DNA of 64,000 nucleotides from Planctomycetota bacterium (GTDB lineage: Bacteria; Planctomycetota; SZUA-567; H5-PLA8). Position 1 is the stretch's first letter. The number at the start of each line of letters is the position of its first letter. The translations under genes were made by a program, and so were the position numbers. Below are positions 16,998 to 25,268 of the stretch, piece after piece. The stretch lies in assembly GCA_016200135.1 (NCBI GenBank), contig JACQFI010000048.1:1-64000 (forward strand), written 5' to 3'. The notes under the pieces were generated by a model. It worked only from the letters and a program-made list of their open reading frames with translations. It was not told the DNA's origin and did not search any database.

Positions 16998-18235
16998 GAA
17001 TGCCCTTTCTCTATCTCTGCAGCCGGATGGCCTGCCGCGGCACGGTATTCGTAGATCGCCGGCCGCGGCCCGATAACGCGCACGCTTGCGCCCGCGACCT
17101 GGACCGGCGGAATCACGAACACGGTGCCCAGACCGGACGATTCCTGGCCGGCGTACGGCTTAAGGCGGCGGCGGACTTGCGCTCCCGCCGCGAGCCCCAG
17201 CGCGCGGGCATCCAATTGAGTGCCGCTCCAGGCTGCGCCGGCGGACTGCGCGTCGCCCATGATCACCACACTCATGATTTCGGGAATCCGGAAGCGGTCC
17301 TTAAGCCACTGCGCGCCGTTCCGGTCTGTGGCCGCCGAAGTGACGCCGCTCTTCTCAAATGCGTTCAAAAGAGCGCGCTCTTCTTCGAGATTACCGGGGA
17401 GTCTTGCCGCGCTGTAACTCGCGGCGGCCTCGAGGCCTGCCTGGGCCAGCGCATATTCGAAACCGGCCTTGCGCCTGAGCGTATCCGGTTCGGGAATGCG
17501 GATGCGTCCCGAAGGATCGCCTGGATGCGCGCCGCGGTCGTGCCCGACGAAGGCGATGCGGGTGTGGCCAGCTTCCAGCAGGATGCGCGCGCACAGGTAA
17601 CCATCGCGGAAGGAGTCGAAGACCACGCCGTCGAACGCTACGGAAGTCGGCGCCGCGTCGAGCGCGACCACCGGACATCCCGTCGCGCCGAGCGCGCCCA
17701 GGTATTCCTCGTTTTGAATGCCGACGGTCAGGTAGAGGTCCGCATCGGCCGCGAGAATCTCTTCGATCGCCGGACCGAAGCGCAGGGCGGGAGTGGCCTT
17801 TTCACGCGCGAAGTAGGTCAGCTTTGCGGTGTTGGGACCGATCTCTTCGAGCGCGGCCGCGAGCATCGTCTCGTACAGCCCGGGCTCCGAGAGTTTCCGG
17901 AGCGGCTTGGGGTAGATCACGGCGATCTCAGGCGGAGCGACGTCGTTCACGAAGATGCCGCGGCCGTGCTCGCTGCGCAGCAGCCCTTCGCGCAGCAGGT
18001 CGCCCACAGCCTGCGTAGCGGTAACCTGATTGATCTTGAGCGTGCTGCAGAGCTGCCGCTGAGGAAGCAGCGCGTCGCCGGGCTTCAGGCGGCCGTCCAC
18101 AATGGAGCGCCGGATGCCTTCGCGCACCTGAATGAAGAGCGGTTCAGCGTCGGCGCCGCGCTTCAAGCGCAGGGCTCCATACCAGTCCTTGGAGGAGCCT
18201 GGCGCATTGCGCCCGGCGGTTCCCGGCTTACGCAT
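16994..18235 (-). CDS. GntR-type HTH / LacI-type sensor regulator of the operon
   Basis: A 413-residue regulator with an N-terminal GntR winged helix (about 30-95: LFIQVREGIRRSIVDGRLKPGD, then LCSTLKINQVTATQAVGDLLREGLL) and a LacI-type sugar-binding sensor (about 105-400). This resembles AraR-type regulators of sugar operons. It is the first gene of a leftward operon and overlaps the next gene by four bases. The ATG at 18235 follows a near-palindrome at 18244-18257 that may be its own operator; an ATG at 18265 upstream of that palindrome is possible but would put the operator inside the gene. Target sugar unknown. Confidence 0.85.
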   Translation of the reverse strand: MRKPGTAGRNAPGSSKDWYGALRLKRGADAEPLFIQVREGIRRSIVDGRLKPGDALLPQRQLCSTLKINQVTATQAVGDLLREGLLRSEHGRGIFVNDVAPPEIAVIYPKPLRKLSEPGLYETMLAAALEEIGPNTAKLTYFAREKATPALRFGPAIEEILAADADLYLTVGIQNEEYLGALGATGCPVVALDAAPTSVAFDGVVFDSFRDGYLCARILLEAGHTRIAFVGHDRGAHPGDPSGRIRIPEPDTLRRKAGFEYALAQAGLEAAASYSAARLPGNLEEERALLNAFEKSGVTSAATDRNGAQWLKDRFRIPEIMSVVIMGDAQSAGAAWSGTQLDARALGLAAGAQVRRRLKPYAGQESSGLGTVFVIPPVQVAGASVRVIGPRPAIYEYRAAAGHPAAEIEKGHS

Positions 18236-18243
18236 GCGCCGTA

Positions 18244-18257
18244 GTGTACTAGTGCAC
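18244..18257. promoter_or_regulatory. Near-palindromic operator candidate
   Basis: GTGTACTAGTGCAC is a 14-bp palindrome with one symmetrical mismatch, centred on ACTAGT. It lies 9-22 bp upstream of the chosen regulator start, a fitting place for autorepression by a LacI/GntR-type protein. No second copy was noticed upstream of the other operon genes. Confidence 0.5.
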
Positions 18258-18316
18258 GATTCCATATGCAAGAGATACACCGCGAAAAACTCCGGCGCAT
18301 GGAAAACCAATTAAAA

Positions 18317-19258
18317 TCAGAGGATGCTGGCCCCGAAGGCGGACTCGAGCAGATCCACGGCGAGTTTCGCGGTTGCGTTGGCGCGGTCCAGGACGGGATT
18401 CACTTCCACCAGTTCGCATGAGACCATGCGTCCGGTATCGGCCACCAGTTCCATGATGAGGTGGGCCTCGCGGACGGTCAAGCCGCCGGGCACGGGCGTG
18501 CCGACGCCCGGTGCGTAACTGGGATCGAGGCTGTCGATGTCGAACGAAAGGTGGAAACCATCGCCGCCCCCTTCCCCACCCGTCAGGGTCTGCAGCGCTT
18601 CCTGCATCATCGCGTAGACGCCATGCTCGTCGATCTCCCGCATGGTGATCGCGCGCAGGCCCAGTTTGCGAATGTTCGCGCGTTCGCCGGGGTCGAGATC
18701 GCGCACGCCGAAGAGGACGGTGCGCTTGGGATCGATCATGGGCGCATGCCCGGCCAGCGTGGTGAGCAGGCGGTTGCCGGTCCCCAAAGCCACCGCCAGC
18801 GGCATGCCGTGTATGTTCCCGCTTGGCGTGGTGCGTGCGGTGTTGCAGTCGCCGTGGGCATCGACCCAGAGCAGCCCGAAGCGTTTGCGGCGTTTCTGGG
18901 CGAACTTTGCAAGCCCGGCCAACGTGCCAATGGCCACCGAATGGTCACCCCCGAGCACAAGCGGGCGCGCACCTTGCCCGAGGGCGGCGGCGACGGCCGA
19001 GGAGAGCGTGCGGCAGGCGCGGCGGATGGGATGCAGGTATTTCAAGCGCGGCGAACCCTTGCCGGCGACGCTCGCGTGCGGCACGTCCACGTTGCCCAGG
19101 TCCTTCACGCGCAGCCCTAAGTGCCCCAGGCGGTCATGAAGTCCCGCAATGCGTATGGCGGAGGGACCCATATCGACGCCGCGCAGGCTCGAGCCGAGGT
19201 CCATGGGCACGCCCAGGACCGCAACGCCAGATGTCCGATTGGAGGATTTGCGCGGCAT
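18317..19258 (-). CDS. rocF: Arginase
   Basis: A 313-residue ureohydrolase that hydrolyses L-arginine to ornithine and urea. The binuclear manganese site is complete: GGDHS (H106), DAHGD (D133, H135, D137) and SFDIDSLDP (D240, D242), followed by GLTVREAHLI and LVEVNP typical of arginase rather than agmatinase. The ATG at 19258 has CGGGAGAGCAC before it. It is divergent from the kinase gene, with a 170-bp gap. Downstream lies the regulator 81 bp away, with no clear terminator between them. Confidence 0.93.
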   Translation of the reverse strand: MPRKSSNRTSGVAVLGVPMDLGSSLRGVDMGPSAIRIAGLHDRLGHLGLRVKDLGNVDVPHASVAGKGSPRLKYLHPIRRACRTLSSAVAAALGQGARPLVLGGDHSVAIGTLAGLAKFAQKRRKRFGLLWVDAHGDCNTARTTPSGNIHGMPLAVALGTGNRLLTTLAGHAPMIDPKRTVLFGVRDLDPGERANIRKLGLRAITMREIDEHGVYAMMQEALQTLTGGEGGGDGFHLSFDIDSLDPSYAPGVGTPVPGGLTVREAHLIMELVADTGRMVSCELVEVNPVLDRANATAKLAVDLLESAFGASIL

Positions 19259-19348
19259 GTGCTCTCCCGGCCTCGGCTGCGTGCTGGGATCGTAGGCCCA
19301 GCCCGTGATCGCACAAGGGGAAGAACGCCGGACGCCGCCTGCCCATCT

Positions 19349-19377
19349 TGACAAGTTTCAGCCTTGCGCATACTTAT
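19349..19377 (+). promoter_or_regulatory. Sigma-70-like promoter candidate for the kinase gene
   Basis: A perfect TTGACA (19349-19354) is followed after 17 bases by TACTTA, a weak -10, or after 20 bases by TTATAT. It lies 52 bp upstream of the kinase ATG, in the divergent gap. The -35 is strong but the -10 is not, so this is a candidate only. Confidence 0.4.
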
Positions 19378-19428
19378 ATGTTCAAAGCGCCGTATGGTCG
19401 GCCTTTGGTTACACCCCCGAGGTCGTGC

Positions 19429-20829
19429 ATGCCGACCCTCGAAGATATCCGCCTAGGTCAACTCGCCGTCGCACAGGGTCTCGCGCAGCCTCTTGAAATC
19501 GAAGAATGCCTCGCCGAGCAGCATCGCAACGAACAGAGCGGCAACTACGAACAACTCGGCGAGATCCTGATCGGGCACGGGTATCTCACGCGCACGCAGC
19601 TTGAACGGCTGCTCTCCATGCAGCGCGAGGCGCTGCAGAAAGTCACGCGCATCGGTTCGTACGAACTGATCCGCAAGCTCGGCGAAGGCGGCATGGGCGC
19701 GGTGTACCAGGCGAAGGACACGCGCAACAACGAGGTCGTCGCGCTGAAAGTGCTTCCGCGCTCGCGCGCCCGCGACGGCACGTTCCTGCGGCGCTTCGAG
19801 GCCGAGGCGCGCGCCGCGTTCGAGCTCGACCATCCCAACATCGTCAGCGGGCTCGATTTCGCCCACGCCGACGGCTACTACTTTCTGGTCATGGAGTACG
19901 TCGAGGGCCAGGACGTCTACGGGTTGCTCGAACAGAAAGGCCGCTTCAACGAGAAGGAAGCGACGAAGATCCTCGAACAGATCGCCTCGGCGCTCGACCA
20001 CATCCACGGCGAGCGCCTGGTCCACCGCGACATCAAGCCCGAGAATATTCTGGTCACCGCCGAAGGCATCGCCAAGCTAGCCGACATGGGCTTGGCCGTG
20101 GATAAAGACGCGCAAGGCCGCCGCCGCATCACCAAGGCCGGCATCGCAATGGGCACGCCGTTTTACCTGTCGCCGGAACAGATTCAGGGCAAGACCGAGA
20201 TCGACATCCGCTCGGACATCTACTCGCTGGGCACCACGGTGTACGAGATGGTCACTGGACGGCCGCCGTTCGACGGCGAGACCGCCGCGGTGGTGATGAT
20301 GAAACACCTCAACGAGCAGGTGCCCAGCCCGCACGACATCGACCGCGGGATCTCGATCGGCTTCTGCCACGTGCTCGAAAAAATGATGGCCAAGGATCCG
20401 GCGGAGCGCTACCAGACGCCCGCCGACCTGCTCGTCGATCTCAAACTGCTCAGCGAAGGCAAAGCGCCCGAGAGCGTGCGCCCGGCGCAGGGGCGGTCGA
20501 GCCTGGCGCGGCCGGCGGGCGCGCACGGCGAACACGGTTCGCGCGCCGGAGGCAGCGCGCGCTCGGAGCCGCGAATCGTAAACGAGAATCTGGAGAAGCT
20601 CGACGAGATGCTCGCGACGCCCAGTTCGACGCCGGGGAGCACCTCGCGGATCGGCGCCGCGCGCAAGAACCCGGGGCAGAGCAACGTCATGCGGGCGCGG
20701 AGCGCGGTGCACGCGCCGGTCTCGGCAAGCCTGAGCGTGAAGTGGGCGATTCTGGTGGGCATCGTGGTGATCGCCATCGCGACGATCTCTTCGCTGATCG
20801 TCAGCGTATTCAGCTCCACGAATCATTAA
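19429..20829 (+). CDS. Membrane-anchored Ser/Thr protein kinase with MshEN-like N-terminus
   Basis: A 466-residue kinase. Residues 1-70 (LRLGQLAVAQ..., LGEILIGHGYLTRTQLERLL) resemble the MshEN/GspE N-terminal fold that binds c-di-GMP in some proteins. The kinase domain (about 78-340) has GEGGMGAVYQ, lysine at 107, HRDIKPEN at 199-206 and D219-M-G in place of DFG, then APE-like YLSPEQ and DIYSLG. A linker low in complexity precedes one transmembrane helix near the C-terminus (WAILVGIVVIAIATISSLIVSVF), placing the kinase in the cytoplasm. GAGG precedes the ATG. It is followed 59 bp later by an ECF sigma gene on the same strand, an arrangement known from planctomycetes where the kinase may control sigma activity. 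Confidence 0.92.
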   Translation: MPTLEDIRLGQLAVAQGLAQPLEIEECLAEQHRNEQSGNYEQLGEILIGHGYLTRTQLERLLSMQREALQKVTRIGSYELIRKLGEGGMGAVYQAKDTRNNEVVALKVLPRSRARDGTFLRRFEAEARAAFELDHPNIVSGLDFAHADGYYFLVMEYVEGQDVYGLLEQKGRFNEKEATKILEQIASALDHIHGERLVHRDIKPENILVTAEGIAKLADMGLAVDKDAQGRRRITKAGIAMGTPFYLSPEQIQGKTEIDIRSDIYSLGTTVYEMVTGRPPFDGETAAVVMMKHLNEQVPSPHDIDRGISIGFCHVLEKMMAKDPAERYQTPADLLVDLKLLSEGKAPESVRPAQGRSSLARPAGAHGEHGSRAGGSARSEPRIVNENLEKLDEMLATPSSTPGSTSRIGAARKNPGQSNVMRARSAVHAPVSASLSVKWAILVGIVVIAIATISSLIVSVFSSTNH

Positions 20830-20888
20830 GCACGCCGTGACCGGAACGGCCCTCGGCGGTTTAAGCACTCGTGGCATAATGAACGCGG

Positions 20889-21494
20889 ATGCCGGATGAA
20901 CGCCTGAAAACGTTTGGCGACGAGCAGCTCATGAAAGAGCTGGCCGCGGGCAACCACGAGGCCTTCGAGGAACTCCTGCGCCGCTACGAGACTCAAGTCA
21001 TTACCTTCTGTTATGCCTTCATGCGCAACCGCGATTCCGCCGAAGACCTGGCGCAGGAGACGTTTCTGCGCGTCTTCCGCAACGCCGCCCGCTACATGCC
21101 CGTGGCCAAGTTCACGACCTGGCTCTACAAAATCGCCACTAACCTCTGCATCAACGAGTCGAAGAAAGGCCAGATCCGCCACAGCCGCTCGCTCGACGAG
21201 CCGGCGGGCTCGGACCCGGACGGCACGCGCATTATAGAGCGCCTCGCGAACAAGGGCGACGCGCCACTCACCGAGGCCGAAAAGCACGAGGCGCAGACCC
21301 TGATCGAGCGCGCCATCGCGCACCTGCCCGACGACCAGCGGACCACCCTCGTGATGGTCGAGTACCACCACATGCCGTATCAGGAGATCGCCGAGATTCT
21401 GGGTGTCACGGTGAGCGCCATCAAAATGCGCGTGAAACGCGCGCGCGAGACGCTGCGCGAAACGCTTAAGATCCTGCAGGCAGAGAGCAAGTGA
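20889..21494 (+). CDS. ECF-type RNA polymerase sigma factor
   Basis: A 201-residue sigma factor with region 2 (about 25-95: FEELLRRYETQVITFCYAFMRN, DLAQETFLRVFRNA) and region 4 (about 145-195: LPDDQRTTLVMVEYHHMPYQEIAEILG, SAIKMRVKRARETLRE). It should direct transcription of a stress or signal regulon. It sits between a Ser/Thr kinase and an anti-sigma-like gene, all in the same direction, with a hairpin after its stop. A clear ribosome site is not seen; the ATG at 20889 is chosen for a normal sigma N-terminus. Confidence 0.93.
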   Translation: MPDERLKTFGDEQLMKELAAGNHEAFEELLRRYETQVITFCYAFMRNRDSAEDLAQETFLRVFRNAARYMPVAKFTTWLYKIATNLCINESKKGQIRHSRSLDEPAGSDPDGTRIIERLANKGDAPLTEAEKHEAQTLIERAIAHLPDDQRTTLVMVEYHHMPYQEIAEILGVTVSAIKMRVKRARETLRETLKILQAESK

Positions 21495-21511
21495 CCCGGG
21501 CGATTCCCGGG
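21495..21511 (+). promoter_or_regulatory. Hairpin between sigma and anti-sigma genes
   Basis: CCCGGG, a 5-base loop and CCCGGG form a short perfect stem right after the sigma stop codon, without a following T-run. It may tune read-through or mRNA stability rather than end transcription. Confidence 0.5.
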
Positions 21512-21543
21512 CGGTTCAAAAGAGCGGCGGCGGAAGACCGGCT

Positions 21544-21984
21544 ATGAGCGAACCATCCATCACGAGATCGGCCCCCAAGGAGATCACCTGCGAGCAGTGC
21601 AGGGATTTACTCTCCGAATACGTCGATCACGAGTTGTCGGACCAGGAGAAGGTGGACGTCGAGCACCACGTCGCCACCTGCATCAAGTGCGCCAGCGAAT
21701 CCACGCGCCTCGTCGGCATCAAGAACATCGTCCAGAACTGGGAAGGGGTAAAGGGTTCGAGCAAGTTCCGCGAGGCCGTGCTGGAGCAGTATATCAGCGA
21801 GTCGCGGATGATGGCGTCCAAGCCCTTTACCGATGCCGCGGCGGCTGCGCGCGCGGAGTCCCAGCGCCAGCAGGAGCAGGAAACCGGCAAGCCCCCAGCG
21901 GCCTCGACGGCATTCTGGATTGCCGTGGTGGTCGCGCTGATTGCCACAGTGGCTTTGGTGGCGTTCTTGTTTGCGGGCGAGTGA
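21544..21984 (+). CDS. Zinc-finger anti-sigma factor-like membrane protein
   Basis: A 146-residue protein with a zf-HC2 anti-sigma motif: C16xxC19 near the N-terminus and H42-x3-C46-xx-C49. A single transmembrane helix lies at about 122-143 (AFWIAVVVALIATVALVAFLF), so the zinc domain faces the cytoplasm. It starts 49 bp after the ECF sigma gene, with GGCGGAAG upstream, and presumably binds that sigma factor. The periplasmic part is almost absent, so signal input would have to come through the membrane helix or the kinase. Confidence 0.88.
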   Translation: MSEPSITRSAPKEITCEQCRDLLSEYVDHELSDQEKVDVEHHVATCIKCASESTRLVGIKNIVQNWEGVKGSSKFREAVLEQYISESRMMASKPFTDAAAAARAESQRQQEQETGKPPAASTAFWIAVVVALIATVALVAFLFAGE

Positions 21985-21990
21985 TGCGCG

Positions 21991-22689
21991 CTACTCGCTC
22001 AAACTATGCGCCATGCGCTCCGCGCCGCTCTCGTGCTCGTCCCCGCTCTTTCCGGACGGCACTGCTTTAAGCGCGTGCACTTCCTTACCGGGCAGATACG
22101 CAATACCCGCGGCCTTCGCGGCCTGCAGAATGAGGATCACGTTCACGACGGAGCGCGCCCCTACGCCCTCGGCGGCCTGTAGATTTACAACGGACTTGGG
22201 CGCCTGCTTGACCAGATCCTTAAGCAGCGCCGCATCGCAGGCCAGCTTCTTGCCTTCGTTCTCGGTTTGAAGCGCCTCGCCTTTGCCCGGCAGAAGCGGC
22301 AAGTCGAGCACTTCGCCGTTCTCCGAATCGCTGCCGGGCAGATTCAGTTCCAGCGCCGCCTCGCCGGCCTGCACGCGCACCTTGCCGATGCCCGCCGCAA
22401 AGGAAGCGAGCAGGATCTTCTGCAATGCGCTCCAGGGCGCTTTTTCGCCGGCTTCGATGACCAGCGCCGCGTCTTTGGATTTAGGCGCATCGCCCGCGGC
22501 CGCGCGGAGCGCCTTGCCGAGCTTCGCCGGGTCTTTTTCCTTGGAGAGCTTGAACGTCTTGCCGTTGAGTTCGAGTTCGTCGGCGCCCAGGACGGCCTTG
22601 GCCTCTTCAGACGACCGAGCCGCGGCGGCCCAAAGGAGGAGAGCCGCCGCGGCCGCGGCGTACGCCAGGTTTGCCGACCCGGCTTTCAT
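21991..22689 (-). CDS. Exported protein with ExbD-like segments
   Basis: A 232-residue protein with a signal peptide (YAAAAAALLLWAAAARS). Two regions, about 85-110 (APWSALQKILLASFAAGIGKV) and about 165-200 (ARSVVNVILILQAAKAAGIAYL), resemble the periplasmic ExbD/TolR core in which a residue pair leads into a helix and a strand. The match is weak and no membrane anchor of ExbD type is present. Its ATG at 22689 overlaps the stop of the barrel gene upstream (TGATG), so the two are translationally coupled. It is convergent with the anti-sigma gene. Confidence 0.65.
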   Translation of the reverse strand: MKAGSANLAYAAAAAALLLWAAAARSSEEAKAVLGADELELNGKTFKLSKEKDPAKLGKALRAAAGDAPKSKDAALVIEAGEKAPWSALQKILLASFAAGIGKVRVQAGEAALELNLPGSDSENGEVLDLPLLPGKGEALQTENEGKKLACDAALLKDLVKQAPKSVVNLQAAEGVGARSVVNVILILQAAKAAGIAYLPGKEVHALKAVPSGKSGDEHESGAERMAHSLSE

Positions 22690-23759
22690 CAAAACTCCCA
22701 GCCGAAGATCAGCAAGCTCTTGAAGCGCGCCGAGCCCTTCGTCAAGCCCACCAGCGGCGCGAAGTCCACGTGCATCTGCTTGAGCGGGCGAAACTGGATG
22801 CTCGGGCCCACGAGTATCTCGGGCTTTCCAGACCGGCTCCGGTCAAACTTGTTGTTCTCGTACGCCAGCTTGGTCTCGAAGCCGATCGAGACCTTCTCGT
22901 CCAGCACGGTGTAGCTGATGCCATTGGTCCACTCGTAGGTAGTCACGTGATCGCCGCCCAGTTCCGTCTCGGAGACCAGGTTCGTGGCCCAATGCCAGCG
23001 CGGCGCGGCTTCACCTGAGAAGAGCAGCTTGGACTCGAAGTGGTCCGGCTGGCCGTCGTTCTGAATGTACTCAAGGTAGATCGTCGGGTTGCCGGGAATC
23101 TTGTTCCAGTCCGCCCACGCCCAGCGCAATTCCACCTTCTGCTGGTCCCACTTCAAAGACTTGTCCAGGCCCACGTGCCCGGTCTCGTGCGAGACGCCGT
23201 ACAGGTCCAGTTGGAAGCGGTACGGGAGGCCGATCTCGACCTCGTATTGCGTCTCGACCTCGGTGTCGCCGTGGCGCGGCACTTCGATGATGTACCAGTT
23301 CTCGGCCTGGAGCGTGCCTTCCGGGGCGACGTACGCGCGGGTCTCTAGGAAGCGGCGGCGGGTGGTCCAGCGCGGCTGGCCGTAGGAACCGACGCGGTCT
23401 TCTTCGCGCAGTTCGCCATTGCTGTTGCCCGTCACCGTGATGGGCGGCAGTTCCCACGAACGTAGGTGCTCGCCTTCCTTCTTTGGCGGAGGCGCAGAGG
23501 GGGTAGGACCATGTCTGTCCGGAGTTTGCGTGGCCTTCTCGGCGGGACTCTGGCCAATCGGCGCTGTCTTCTTGAGGGTGGAGATGGTCTTCTCCTGTTC
23601 CTCAATCTTTTTGCTTTGCGCCTCAATCGTCTTCGCCATGGCCTGCAACTGATCCTGAAATGCCTTCATTTGGGCTTGAACATTTTCCTCCGCGTAAGAC
23701 GAAATCATTACCGCCGTCAACGAAAACAGAAAACCAGCCAGCAGTCCGCTTGGACGCAT
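22689..23759 (-). CDS. Outer-membrane beta-barrel protein with N-terminal coiled coil
   Basis: A 356-residue exported protein: signal peptide (LLAGFLFSLTAVMISSYA), a coiled coil at about 22-62 (VQAQMKAFQDQLQAMAKTIEAQ), a proline-rich linker, and an alternating beta region (about 120-356) with aromatic girdle residues, ending in WEF, a C-terminal aromatic typical of outer-membrane proteins. It is probably a barrel of the porin or MetA-like type. ATG 23759 has AGGGAGG eight bases upstream; the in-frame GTG at 23768 overlaps that site. The following gene is coupled to it. Function unknown. Confidence 0.75.
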   Translation of the reverse strand: MRPSGLLAGFLFSLTAVMISSYAEENVQAQMKAFQDQLQAMAKTIEAQSKKIEEQEKTISTLKKTAPIGQSPAEKATQTPDRHGPTPSAPPPKKEGEHLRSWELPPITVTGNSNGELREEDRVGSYGQPRWTTRRRFLETRAYVAPEGTLQAENWYIIEVPRHGDTEVETQYEVEIGLPYRFQLDLYGVSHETGHVGLDKSLKWDQQKVELRWAWADWNKIPGNPTIYLEYIQNDGQPDHFESKLLFSGEAAPRWHWATNLVSETELGGDHVTTYEWTNGISYTVLDEKVSIGFETKLAYENNKFDRSRSGKPEILVGPSIQFRPLKQMHVDFAPLVGLTKGSARFKSLLIFGWEF

Positions 23760-24000
23760 TGCTTGCACCTCCCTAACGTTGTGTGTCCAAAGTTAGGCAA
23801 GAGCAATGCCAACGCGGACCTCATCCCATTCAATAACACAAATTAACCTTAACCTTAAAACTTATATTAAGTTATGGGATTCCAACCCAGTACAACTCAA
23901 GTTGATCGCGCTTCCCGAAACGCAATACAATGCAGAGTTTGTACATGGGCTGGACATCCTTCGAACATTCAAACGCGCTGAGTGCTTTCCTAAAATGACC

Positions 24001-24846
24001 CTATGCGGTGGCCAGCATCAGTTTCTTAGCCGTGCTTTTCTTACGCACCGCGCGGATGTTCGGGCCGGGAAAGAACAGTTCCGACAGGCGGGCGTGGCTC
24101 AGGTCGGCGACCGAATCGGCGATGTGGTCCGGGCGGTAAGCGAGGCGGCCGAGATCTTCGCGGCGCGTGCCGCCGCTCAGGACGAGCACCGTCTTGTAGC
24201 CGGCCTGAACGCCGCCGAGGATATCCGTTTCCATGGTGTCTCCGATCATGATGGTATCCTCGGCGGCCAGGCCCAACTGCTTCCGCGCCCCGCGCATCAT
24301 GATGGGGCTCGGTTTGCCCACGCTGAACGCCTTCATGCCGCCGGCGGCCTCGAGCATGGCCACGATGGCGCCGCAGCCCGGCCGCATGCCGCCTTGCGAG
24401 GGACAGTTGGGGTCCATGTTCGTCGCGATCAGCTTCGCGCCGTTCATGATCATTCCCAACGCGGTCTCGAACATCTCAAAGGTGAGCGTGCGGCCCTCGC
24501 CCACGACGACGTAGTCCGGGTTCTTATCCACAATGGCGAAACCGTTGGTGTGCAGCGCGGTGAGCAATCCGCCTTCGCCAATGACGTACGCCGTGCCGCC
24601 GGGCTTCTGCCGGGCCAGATAGCGCGCCGTGGCCATGGCGCAGGTGAAGACGTGCTCTTCCAGAGCGTCGATGCCCAGGCGCTGGAGTTTCAAGGCCACG
24701 TCGCGCCGCGTGCGCTGGCTGTTGTTGGTGAGAAACAGGAATGGGACCCCGGCCTTCCTTAAGTCCGCGATGAAGCGGTCCGCGCCGGGAATCATCTGGT
24801 TCCCGCGGTACACGACGCCGTCCATGTCGATCAAGTAGCCCCTCAT
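24001..24846 (-). CDS. HAD-superfamily phosphatase, NagD-like
   Basis: A 281-residue HAD subfamily IIA protein: motif I DMDGVVYRG with D7 and D9, motif II TNNS near residue 42, conserved GKPSP (about 185) and motif III MIGDTMETDI (about 206). Such enzymes dephosphorylate sugar phosphates or nucleotides. GGAGGAAG precedes the ATG at 24846. The gene stands alone with AT-rich flanks. It might be a 4-nitrophenylphosphatase/NagD or a p-nitrophenyl-phosphatase-like housekeeping enzyme; the substrate cannot be read from sequence. Confidence 0.9.
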   Translation of the reverse strand: MRGYLIDMDGVVYRGNQMIPGADRFIADLRKAGVPFLFLTNNSQRTRRDVALKLQRLGIDALEEHVFTCAMATARYLARQKPGGTAYVIGEGGLLTALHTNGFAIVDKNPDYVVVGEGRTLTFEMFETALGMIMNGAKLIATNMDPNCPSQGGMRPGCGAIVAMLEAAGGMKAFSVGKPSPIMMRGARKQLGLAAEDTIMIGDTMETDILGGVQAGYKTVLVLSGGTRREDLGRLAYRPDHIADSVADLSHARLSELFFPGPNIRAVRKKSTAKKLMLATA

Positions 24847-25268
24847 CGGTGTCTTCCTCCTTGACGGCCCCCGCAACGGCAGCCTCGCGAACGCGAGACT
24901 TCCGCAGCAACCCTAAGCATTGCAACCTTGATGCCAAAGCGTATAGATGCCGGATTTCGTGCCCGCAAAGCCTGTGAATTGACCGGACAGGTCTTCCTTG
25001 AACAGGTTGGTGCCTCGAATTTCACCACGACCCGGCTTGCCGAATTACGATTTAGCCGTCCTGGTGAAATTCGTCATACCGATGCCGAAGTTCATTCTTA
25101 AAGAAGAATGTACTTCGATTCTGAATTGCGATCAGCGTGACGACTGCGGTAGCCACGTTGCTCATTTCCAACCCCAAATTCCACACGGAATTGCGTATGA
25201 ATTCCGAATAATGTTTGGCGTGCGAGGCGAACTTGCGCCCGGCCCGCGCCTCGAACAGACTGTCTCCA
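24847..25268. other. Gene-free stretch, nothing recognised
   Basis: About 420 bases between the NagD-like gene and the permease. It is AT-richer than its surroundings and has only short open frames without family resemblance. The permease promoter is presumably here. I see no RNA gene. Confidence 0.5.

Noticed and set aside
14322..17054. Open frame of 910 codons on the plus strand
   Set aside because: It runs antisense to the DUF4091 and DUF1961 genes, which have signal peptides, ribosome sites and family motifs. The frame is a by-product of GC-rich codon structure and encodes no recognisable domain.
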